Shown here: positions 18,279 to 24,112 of the stretch, piece after piece | How the letters are laid out: each line of letters opens with the position of its first letter | Numbering within the stretch: position 1 is the stretch's first letter | DNA from: an uncultured Sutterella sp. | Lineage (GTDB): Bacteria; Pseudomonadota; Gammaproteobacteria; Burkholderiales; Burkholderiaceae_F | NCBI GenBank assembly: GCA_937943605.1 | Contig: CALEAW010000052.1 | Span: forward strand, 15,695 to 79,694 | Direction of reading: 5' to 3' | DNA: 64,000 bases | Position numbers and translations under genes: made by a program | Notes under the pieces: model-generated | What the model was told of the DNA's origin: nothing | The model's input: only the letters and a program-made list of their open reading frames with translations | The model's database searches: none

Positions 18279-18845
18279 CTACTTTGTCTTAGGAATGCGA
18301 TCGGTAAGCGACGTTAAGAAGAGACGACCGGCGTCGTAACGAAAGGTCATGCGCCAGGTCTTACGCTGAGTACGTGTCACGGTACTGCCCACCAAGAGCT
18401 TTTGAACGCCATCGACTTCAACCGTCAAAGTATTCAAGTTAACGCGGGCTTTGTCGGCATAAAAGACTGTAGACGAATGGTCTTTTTTCATGCGGTCGCC
18501 CTCGACGATGAGCGTTTCTTCGAGAACGCTATAGGCAGCTGGGTCGACGTGCTCTAAGACTGCGCGGCGAGCACTATCAATCGTGTCAGGGGTGACAGAA
18601 GCCGCAAAAGAAAGGATCGATAACGCAAAGCGTTCTAAGTAAGCGGCGCTAGGACCCGTATTACTAAATGACCACACTTCGCGCTCTTGGGCGAGGGTCG
18701 GTGGAATGATCACCGTTCGGACATCGGGCTTATGGCGAATGAGCGCGACGGCCAAAAGGAGGTTAAGTAGTAGGCTCGCTGCCAGGACAATCAGAAAGCC
18801 ACGTCGAAGTCCCAGTCGCTCTGCAATCAAACTAGCGTAAAGCAT
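18279..18845 (-). CDS. traE: Conjugative transfer protein TraE (VirB8-like)
   Basis: A bitopic inner-membrane protein with one N-terminal helix (FLIVLAASLLLNLLLAVAL) and a periplasmic VirB8-like domain. Family hallmarks visible are TVIIPPTLAQEREVWSFS near the membrane, an ALSILSFAASVTPDTID helix, and the terminal TRTQRKTWRMTFRYDAGRLFLTSL strand. It has the normal TraE length (188 residues). It is separated from traL by a 140-base gap that holds an intrinsic terminator, so expression of traE and later genes may depend on readthrough. Confidence 0.92.
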   Translation of the reverse strand: MLYASLIAERLGLRRGFLIVLAASLLLNLLLAVALIRHKPDVRTVIIPPTLAQEREVWSFSNTGPSAAYLERFALSILSFAASVTPDTIDSARRAVLEHVDPAAYSVLEETLIVEGDRMKKDHSSTVFYADKARVNLNTLTVEVDGVQKLLVGSTVTRTQRKTWRMTFRYDAGRLFLTSLTDRIPKTK

Positions 18846-18937
18846 GTTGTCTTATTTCAAGGATAAAGGGCGCTTAAAAAAGCACTTAAAAGAAGCAAAC
18901 GGTCGCTCGGAAGCGCGGATTTGCTATAAAAAAGGGT

Positions 18938-18981
18938 CTAAAAAAGCGATCGATTCTTCTTTCGTATGAACCGATCGCTTT
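18938..18981 (-). terminator. Intra-operon intrinsic terminator between traL and traE
   Basis: Reading the minus strand, a perfect 10-bp stem (AAAGCGATCG paired with CGATCGCTTT, bases 18972-18981 and 18943-18952) is followed by a run of T. This is a normal rho-independent structure placed after pilin and traL but before traE and the rest of the secretion genes. Confidence 0.75.
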
Positions 18982-18987
18982 CAATCA

Positions 18988-19272
18988 TTAGCCGATGAAG
19001 TGTCGAAGATGACTCTTTGGCGTTCGAACAAAAGTCGCTAAACCTGTGGTCCAGTAAACAACCGCAAGAGCGAATCCTTGTCCCTCAGTCGCGCTCATCC
19101 TGTGCCACGCAAAGGCAGCAAGAAAGCCCAATACCGTGCCAGTCGTCATGTAATTCACGAGCGCGCCGCAAAATACAAAGACGAGAACGATACAGACTAA
19201 GTCGGCCGACCACAAAAGAAACCTTGGCGGATCATCTAAGCCACTCGCAACGCGACATCCTTCTGGAACCAT
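18988..19272 (-). CDS. traL: Conjugative pilus assembly protein TraL
   Basis: A small inner-membrane protein with two or three hydrophobic segments and the amino-terminal VPEGCRVASGLDDPPRFLLW block: TraL proteins typically begin with a short leader, then L-D-x-P-P/R-x-L-x-W. It lies between the pilin and traE, exactly as in F-type operons. The frame opens with a TTG at 19278, but the ATG at 19272 has GGA at a suitable distance and is preferred. Confidence 0.85.
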   Translation of the reverse strand: MVPEGCRVASGLDDPPRFLLWSADLVCIVLVFVFCGALVNYMTTGTVLGFLAAFAWHRMSATEGQGFALAVVYWTTGLATFVRTPKSHLRHFIG

Positions 19273-19293
19273 TTGCAAATTCCAGAATGCGGA

Positions 19294-19605
19294 TTAAGCG
19301 CCGGCGAAGATGGAGTCGATGATGGTCGGAGCGATGACGAGGCTCAAACCTGCTGCGATCGCAACGACTGCGGCATAGATTGAACCACGAGCAAGCCCCG
19401 TGCCAAGGCCGATTAATAGGAACAGAAGGGCGATAGACTTGCCAAGCGTGCCGCCAGCCCACCCGAGCAACTGGTCGTATAGGCTCTTGAAATCATCAGA
19501 ATGTTCAAGTGCGAGAGCGCTCTGAGCGTAGAAAGTCAAACTCGTAACGATGATGGCAGCCTTTGCCTTTTTGAGGCTCTTGCGAGCCTTCGATACTAAC
19601 TTCAT
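19294..19605 (-). CDS. traA: F-type conjugative pilin (TraA-like)
   Basis: First gene of the transfer operon. The 103-residue product has a basic amino terminus, a leader peptide ending FYAQSALA, and a mature part of about 70 residues with two long hydrophobic helices (LGKSIALLFLLIGLGTGLARG and YAAVVAIAAGLSLVIAPTII) joined by a short polar loop: the topology of TraA/VirB2 pilins. GGAGA precedes the ATG by six bases, a stronger ribosome site than most genes in the operon, fitting the high demand for pilin. Identification rests on size, topology and position rather than a specific motif. Confidence 0.85.
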   Translation of the reverse strand: MKLVSKARKSLKKAKAAIIVTSLTFYAQSALALEHSDDFKSLYDQLLGWAGGTLGKSIALLFLLIGLGTGLARGSIYAAVVAIAAGLSLVIAPTIIDSIFAGA

Positions 19606-20066
19606 GTGTTCTCCTATGAGTAAAGATTGAAGTCAAAAAAAGAAGGTCATGTCAATCAAATTCTGCAGAATAGTTATACCTATAGGGTCATAAGGTAGAT
19701 ATGAGATATTCAGCCGAAAAACACGTGCGCACGAGTTGATTGCATCTCCGTAAAACGGAGAGATGCGAACTTTAGCAGATAGGTGTCAATTTTGCTAACA
19801 ATTGTTAACTGTCAAAAACTAGGTACAAGTAACCCTAAAAATAAAAGTGCTGTTTTAAACAGTGGTTTTGACCGAAAATCGATGTTTAAAACATCAAAAC
19901 GAGGGTAAACCCTAAAATATTTTTACAAGATAGAACTTAGGGAAATTCCTAGTAAAGAAATTTTAAATATGAATGGTTTGATCGGGATTCTGGCTGTTAA
20001 AACTCGAGGTGAGTGTGCGGCCTTTTTGTCGAATGACCGCTAACGCGGCTGGCACATGCGTTTGCT
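19606..20066 (-). promoter_or_regulatory. AT-rich, palindrome-rich control region upstream of the transfer operon
   Basis: No gene is seen here. The stretch is markedly AT-rich and contains several dyads: CTCCGT-AAA-ACGGAG within 19744-19762, the perfect 12-mer TAACAATTGTTA at 19796-19807, CTGTTTTAAACAG at 19849-19861, GATGTTT-A-AAACATC at 19881-19895 and an imperfect one near 19937-19952. It must hold the transfer promoter (not placed with certainty) and could hold regulator sites or the origin of transfer. Confidence 0.5.
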
Positions 20067-20101
20067 AAAAAAGACGGCAGTCCCTTTTTGGAGACTGCCG
20101 T
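20066..20101 (-). terminator. Intrinsic terminator insulating the transfer operon
   Basis: A 9-bp perfect stem (ACGGCAGTC at 20074-20082 with GACTGCCGT at 20093-20101) followed on the minus strand by CTTTTTTAG. It would stop minus-strand transcripts coming from the antitoxin gene region before they enter the transfer operon. Confidence 0.75.
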
Positions 20102-20398
20102 TATAGGTACACCTATGATTTAATTATGAATGGTCGGGTGGAATTGGATTTGTCGTCTTGACTTAGGCGTTAGAGTTGAGGCAAGAAAAGGGCTGCCTAT
20201 GGTTTTGTGCGCGTTCTTTTTGGCGGGAGTTAATTGGATTTTGTGAGGTCGCAATTAAGCAAGCTGAGAAACCTTTGTGGTAGGCGTGTGTTGGTCTTAA
20301 TGGGACGTGCGAAGGGAGCTGTCTTGATGGGATGTAGGTTGTCCTTGGAGAATGAAACGATCCTTGACGGGGACTAAACGGCAGAATTCACGCGACGA
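20102..20398. other. Intergenic stretch with nothing recognised
   Basis: About 300 bases downstream of the relB-like gene. I looked on the minus strand for a RelE/YafQ-type toxin reading frame and found only short frames interrupted by stops. Confidence 0.5.
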
Positions 20399-20680
20399 TT
20401 AAACGTCTTTCTTAAGTGCTTCGAGTGCTTCATCCACCGTATAACGCTTGAAGTTACCTGTGCGTATCATCTCGTTGGCTTCTTGGATGGCCTTAATGGT
20501 TATCTTATTAGGTATGTTTGACGAAGGCTGAAAAGGGAGTTGTTGTTCTACGAGGCACTGCCTGACGAACAGGTTGATTGCGGTTGACATGTCTAAACCT
20601 AATGCTTCGAAAAGGGCATCGGCTTTCGCTTTAACGTCTGCGTCCATACTGATGGTCACGTTTACACTTGAGTTTGGCAT
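20399..20680 (-). CDS. RelB/DinJ-family antitoxin, apparently orphan
   Basis: A 93-residue ribbon-helix-helix protein: NVTISMDADVKAKADALFEALGLDMSTAINLF is the canonical RelB/DinJ start (beta strand, then two helices ending in a conserved F-R/Q motif), and the tail with R-Y-T-V-D-E-A-L is a usual toxin-binding segment. AAGGAG lies nine bases before the ATG. Such antitoxins are normally followed within a few bases by a RelE/YafQ RNase toxin, but no such frame follows here. It may be a remnant or act in trans as a repressor or antitoxin. Confidence 0.85.
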   Translation of the reverse strand: MPNSSVNVTISMDADVKAKADALFEALGLDMSTAINLFVRQCLVEQQLPFQPSSNIPNKITIKAIQEANEMIRTGNFKRYTVDEALEALKKDV

Positions 20681-20692
20681 TTGGCTTTCTCC

Positions 20693-21130
20693 TTAATAAG
20701 TACACGGATTGGTTAGAGGATATTTGTGGTGCCGGTTGGGTACCTTTAGAAAAATAAAGGTCGCTGCCAAAGGGCAAATCTGACTAAGCGAGAGGTCAGT
20801 AATCATCCACTTGCCGTCAATGATATCCGCAATCATGGAGGGTTCAAACGCGCTTGGAGTTGTTATATCGGGATTGGCTTTAAGGGTGAAGGACTTAGGC
20901 AGCCTTTTTATTAGGAATTTCCTGAGTTGATGTTCAAAAGAATCAGAAGGTTGATACCGTCTGACGAAAAAGCGCTTGTATTGATTGTGGATGGTTAATA
21001 GCACAGAAAAGCCTTCAAAACACAAGAAATGAAGACACTGCTGTCCAAGAACCATTCTCAAACTTTTTCTTTGAGCTAATAAATCAGTCAACCGACGTAG
21101 GCATCTAAGTGCCCTCACAAGTAAAGTCAC
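20693..21130 (-). CDS. Doubtful 145-codon open reading frame
   Basis: An uninterrupted frame just upstream of the relB-like gene. I do not recognise it. The first 20 or so codons lie inside the 21061-21190 repeat, the composition is not clearly protein-like (many Leu/Arg at the start), and there is no good ribosome site. It could be a degraded gene or chance open frame. Confidence 0.2.
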   Translation of the reverse strand: MTLLVRALRCLRRLTDLLAQRKSLRMVLGQQCLHFLCFEGFSVLLTIHNQYKRFFVRRYQPSDSFEHQLRKFLIKRLPKSFTLKANPDITTPSAFEPSMIADIIDGKWMITDLSLSQICPLAATFIFLKVPNRHHKYPLTNPCTY

Positions 21131-21190
21131 ACACCTCCATCAAATTCTCAAACCACAGACTAGTCTCTGAACACAACTCCCTAAGGCAAC
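21061..21190. repeat. Left copy of a 130-bp imperfect direct repeat framing a toxin-antitoxin island
   Basis: Aligned without gaps to 22751-22880, I count about 102 identities of 130. Invariant blocks include AACTTTTTCT, AAATCAGTCA, TAGTCTCTGA and CTAAGGCAAC. The right copy starts in the T-tract of the autotransporter terminator; the left copy has the T-tract but no hairpin before it. Confidence 0.8.
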
Positions 21191-21336
21191 AATGTCAAGT
21201 CCGATTGCTACTCCAGCTTAAACGGCCTCACGGATCCGTTCTGAGTCATAGGTTTGTATAAACATCAAAGTACAACAGGTTGATTAATCATGGGCTTCCT
21301 GCGGTTTTTCTGTGACCAAGATCCACTGATTTAGTA

Positions 21337-21365
21337 TTGACGTTGTATATACAAAGATCTAAAAT
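21337..21365 (+). promoter_or_regulatory. Promoter with palindromic operator for the toxin-antitoxin pair
   Basis: A -35 TTGACG (21337-21342) and a -10 TAAAAT (21360-21365) are spaced by exactly 17 bases, and the spacer begins with the perfect palindrome TTGTATATACAA (21343-21354). A ribbon-helix-helix antitoxin bound there would block the promoter, as in autoregulated modules. Confidence 0.8.
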
Positions 21366-21392
21366 AATGACGTTTACATTAGAGGTTTTATC

Positions 21393-21665
21393 ATGGGTTC
21401 TAATCTTTTCACTATGCGTCTCTTGCCAGATGAGGAGCGCTTGTTTTCTTCCGTCGCAAAATTAACAGGTCGTACCAAAGCTGATTTGGTGCGCTCGATC
21501 ATGTTTCCAGCCCTAGAGTCTATGTTGGCTGACAAGGCCACAGCCATAGTTGATTCGCAAGACTTTGAGGAAATGTGGACTTATTTTTCTCATGGAAAAA
21601 CAGCAAAAGATGTTGAGTTTGAGAAGAAGTTACTAGCAGAAGAAGAAGAGTTTTGGAGCAAGTGA
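21393..21665 (+). CDS. Antitoxin of a GNAT toxin-antitoxin pair (RHH, TacA/DUF1778-like)
   Basis: A 90-residue protein with an amino-terminal ribbon-helix-helix pattern (FTMRLLPDEERLFSSVAKLTGRTKADLV) and an acidic helical tail (about residues 65-90) of the sort that wraps around the toxin. AGAGG precedes the ATG. Its stop codon overlaps the toxin start by one base (TGATG). The palindrome in its promoter is the probable binding site for autoregulation. The family assignment rests on layout and fold pattern; sequence similarity to characterised TacA is not obvious by eye. Confidence 0.8.
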   Translation: MGSNLFTMRLLPDEERLFSSVAKLTGRTKADLVRSIMFPALESMLADKATAIVDSQDFEEMWTYFSHGKTAKDVEFEKKLLAEEEEFWSK

Positions 21666-22162
21666 TGCAATTTACGCGGCCTGTTCCTATCTCACCTGAG
21701 ATGAAGCCTTCCTTTAAAACATTTGTTTCACATTCTGAGGCAATGAATCAATGGTTGCGTCAATGGGCGCTTCACAATGAAGAGGAAGGTTATAGCAGAA
21801 CGTATGCGACATTTTGTCTAACCACAGGAAAATTGGCCGGTTACTATACCTTGTCGAACTTTGCGATTATGACTCGTGATCTCCCTGCTAGTTTGCAAAA
21901 AAAAGCGCCTCCAGCCATACCTTCTATGCTGTTGGGGCGTTTAGCAGTTGATACCAACTATGAAGGGCAAGGACTTGGTCGAGCTTTAGTCATCAATGCG
22001 ATTAGGCAAACATTAAAAGTCAGTGAAACTAGCGGCATTTGGGGACTTGTGGTACATCCTCTCACGCCATCACTGATCAGGTTCTATTCAAATCTAAATT
22101 TTCAGTTAAGTCCGAATCCCGAGCAATTGTTAATGTATTACGCCTTGCGTTGTAACTGTTAA
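21665..22162 (+). CDS. GNAT-family acetyltransferase toxin (TacT/AtaT-like)
   Basis: Toxins of this family acetylate the aminoacyl group of charged tRNAs and stop translation. The sequence shows the acetyl-CoA-binding core PSMLLGRLAVDTNYEGQGLGRALVINAI (motif A, R/Q-x-x-G-x-G/A as GQGLGRA) after a GYYTLSNFAI strand, and a C-terminal VHPLTPSLIRFYSNLNFQLSP block that closely follows the TacT pattern of FY-x-x-x-x-F. GGAG lies six bases before the ATG at 21665, which overlaps the antitoxin stop. All core motifs look intact, so it should be active if not neutralised. Confidence 0.9.
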   Translation: MQFTRPVPISPEMKPSFKTFVSHSEAMNQWLRQWALHNEEEGYSRTYATFCLTTGKLAGYYTLSNFAIMTRDLPASLQKKAPPAIPSMLLGRLAVDTNYEGQGLGRALVINAIRQTLKVSETSGIWGLVVHPLTPSLIRFYSNLNFQLSPNPEQLLMYYALRCNC

Positions 22163-22163
22163 G

Positions 22164-22697
22164 TTGAAATCCCTTGGTCTCGATTCGCCTCAAATTGAGC
22201 GCATCCAGTCAGAAAACGAAATCACGTCGAGCCAAGCAGCACTCAACGTTGACGTGGATGCCAAGATGTATTCGGCTGGCGTTCGTGCACAGTACGAAAT
22301 GACGGCAGGTAACTTCGCCTTCATTCCGAGCGTTGGTTTGCGCGTCTCTCGCCTCGAAACGGATGGCTTTAATGCGGGTACCGTGCGTGTGGATGACCAA
22401 AGCCAAACGTTGGTGCAGATGCCGATCGCGCTTCGTGTGACGGCAGTTGACCAACAGGTTGACGGCTGGTCCTTGGTACCGAACTTCAAGGTTGCCTTTG
22501 TACCGACCTTCGGTGACAAAGAAATCTCGATGGGTGGCGTCGACCAAACGGTCATTGACACTAGTCCAGTGCAAGCAGACTTCGGTCTCTTAGCACGTAA
22601 GGGCGCAATGACGCTTAACGCAGACTTGTTGCTCGGTGGCGGTAAGGATGGCACGTCGTCTATCGGTGGTAAAGTTGGTCTCAACTATGCCTTCTAA
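22164..22697 (+). pseudogene. C-terminal remnant of an autotransporter beta-barrel
   Basis: The frame starts directly after the toxin stop and has no signal peptide or passenger domain. It encodes the last part of an autotransporter barrel: alternating strands such as NFAFIPSVGLRVSRLET, WSLVPNFKVAFVPTFGDKE and a final SIGGKVGLNYAF, which ends in the aromatic residue required by outer-membrane proteins. Full barrels have about 260-300 residues; only about 160 remain. The toxin-antitoxin island seems to have replaced the rest of the gene. The nucleotide sequence has the host-like codon use of a once well-expressed gene. Confidence 0.75.
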
Positions 22698-22724
22698 AGC
22701 CTTTAACGCACTTTAAATAACCAT

Positions 22725-22758
22725 GCCCGGTTAGGTTATCTAGCCGGGCAAACTTTTT
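22725..22758 (+). terminator. Intrinsic terminator after the autotransporter remnant
   Basis: Ten-bp stem GCCCGGTTAG/CTAGCCGGGC (one G-T pair) followed by AAACTTTTTCT. Confidence 0.85.
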
Positions 22759-22880
22759 CTTAAGGCCATGAAATCAGTCAGCTGAAGAAGGCATCAAGGA
22801 GCCAACACATATCTAGCCACACATCTCTATCAAATTCACAAACCAAACATTAGTCTCTGAGCACATCTCCCTAAGGCAAC
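22751..22880. repeat. Right copy of the 130-bp imperfect direct repeat
   Basis: Partner of 21061-21190 (about 78% identical, no gaps by hand alignment). It begins at the T-tract of the terminator and continues into intergenic DNA before the metQ leader. Confidence 0.8.
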
Positions 22881-22997
22881 CCTCTCAACGAACAAGTAAT
22901 ACCTCAAACATTCGTCAGTTTTTGGCGCAAAGCTTGACATGTGTCTCCCATAACGCCTCTTGCTCTGATAAAGTTAACTCACGGCTTCTGTGGGAAG

Positions 22998-23064
22998 TCC
23001 GAAACGGAAACGCCTGACGTGATCAGGCTCACCAACTTAAAACCTGAGAGGCTCTTTAAGTTGG
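22998..23064 (+). ncRNA. Candidate structured leader upstream of the MetQ-like gene
   Basis: Three consecutive hairpins are visible: TCCG-AAA-CGGA (22998-23008), GCCTGA-CGTGA-TCAGGC (23012-23028) and a long perfect stem CCAACTTAAA/TTTAAGTTGG (23032-23064) with a 13-base loop containing CTGAGAGG. It lies about 160 bases before the coding start. I cannot match it to a SAM or other known riboswitch consensus. Confidence 0.4.
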
Positions 23065-23221
23065 CGAACATTCTCCAGACAAGGCAACCTCCAATCCTCT
23101 GAGAGGCGCGCATCATTCATCATTAGCGCGATGCCTATCTGATGTTTCTGCAAACGGCCAGTTATGTCCCTGGCTAAAACACAACATTTTGTTTTGCAAT
23201 TCAACATCTTGGAGACTCAAC

Positions 23222-24022
23222 ATGCAATTCTCCCGCCTTTTTGCACCCATCGCTTTGGCTTCTGCCATTGGTTTAACGTTCGTTTCTAGCAGTGCGCTCG
23301 CTGACACCACGCTTCGTATCGGTGTTACTCCAGTACCGCACGCTGATGTCGTGAACTTCATTAAACCGCAGCTTGCCAAAGAAGGCGTCAATCTTGAAGT
23401 CATCGAATTTAATGATTACATTCAGCCGAATTTGGCCCTCGATAGTGGTGACATCGATGCCAACTACTTCCAGACCATTCCGTACCTCGAAGAAATGGTC
23501 AAACAAAAGAACCTCAACCTTCATATTTTGGTGAGCGTCCATTTGGAACCGATGGCTTTGTATTCGAAGACCGCCAAGAGTCTGGCTGACATCCCTAACG
23601 GCGCTAAGATCGCGATTCCGTCTGATCCCACGAACGAAGGTCGTGCGCTGAAGGTGCTCGAGCACGCCGGTCTTATTAAATTGAAAGAAGGCGCAACTCT
23701 TCTTGCGGGTCCCGCTGATATCGTCGAGAATCCAAAGAAACTGAAGTTCTTAGAACTTGAACCGGCTTTGCTGCCCCGTGCTTTGGACGATGTGACGGCA
23801 GCGGTCATTAACGCAAACTACGCACTTGAAGCGGGTTTTAATCCTGCCAAGAACGCCATTGCGTTAGAAGAAAAGACCTCGCCCTTTGGTAATGTCGTGG
23901 CTGTTCGTGAAGGCGACGACAAGAAGGAAGCCTTCCAAAAGTTAAAGAAGGCTATCACGTCGCCTGAAGTCAAGAAGTTCATCGAAGAGAAGTACCAAGG
24001 CGGTGTCTTGCCGGTCTTCTAA
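23222..24022 (+). CDS. metQ: MetQ/NlpA-family substrate-binding protein
   Basis: Periplasmic binding protein of a methionine-type ABC importer. Typical features are TLRIGVTPVPHADVVNFIKPQLAKEGVNLEVIEFNDYIQPN, then IDANYFQTIPYLEEM and IAIPSDPTNEGRALKVLEHAGLIKLK, with the C-terminal DVTAAVINANYALEAG that lines the ligand site. The signal peptide ends SSSALADTT without a lipobox cysteine, so unlike most MetQ proteins it is probably soluble. I chose the ATG at 23222 because GGAG lies nine bases upstream; an upstream in-frame start at 23189 would spoil the leader. No metN or metI gene is adjacent, so it must use a permease encoded elsewhere. Confidence 0.88.
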   Translation: MQFSRLFAPIALASAIGLTFVSSSALADTTLRIGVTPVPHADVVNFIKPQLAKEGVNLEVIEFNDYIQPNLALDSGDIDANYFQTIPYLEEMVKQKNLNLHILVSVHLEPMALYSKTAKSLADIPNGAKIAIPSDPTNEGRALKVLEHAGLIKLKEGATLLAGPADIVENPKKLKFLELEPALLPRALDDVTAAVINANYALEAGFNPAKNAIALEEKTSPFGNVVAVREGDDKKEAFQKLKKAITSPEVKKFIEEKYQGGVLPVF

Positions 24023-24054
24023 GAAGAGACAATCTATTTAAAGTAGGCTGATCA

Positions 24055-24100
24055 AAGCCGTCTTGAGAGAGGTCATTGACTTCGTCTTAAGGCGGCTTTT
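24055..24100 (+). terminator. Intrinsic terminator after the MetQ-like gene
   Basis: Stem AAGCCGTCTT paired with AAGGCGGCTT (one G-T pair), then TT; only 13 bases before the next start codon, so it may also act as an attenuator for the reductase gene. Confidence 0.65.
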
Positions 24101-24112
24101 GGAATATTTGTC

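Noticed and set aside
22998..23064. SAM or TPP riboswitch in the MetQ leader
   Set aside because: A CTGAGA match was noticed, but the rest of the TPP and SAM consensus elements is missing; kept only as an unassigned structured leader.
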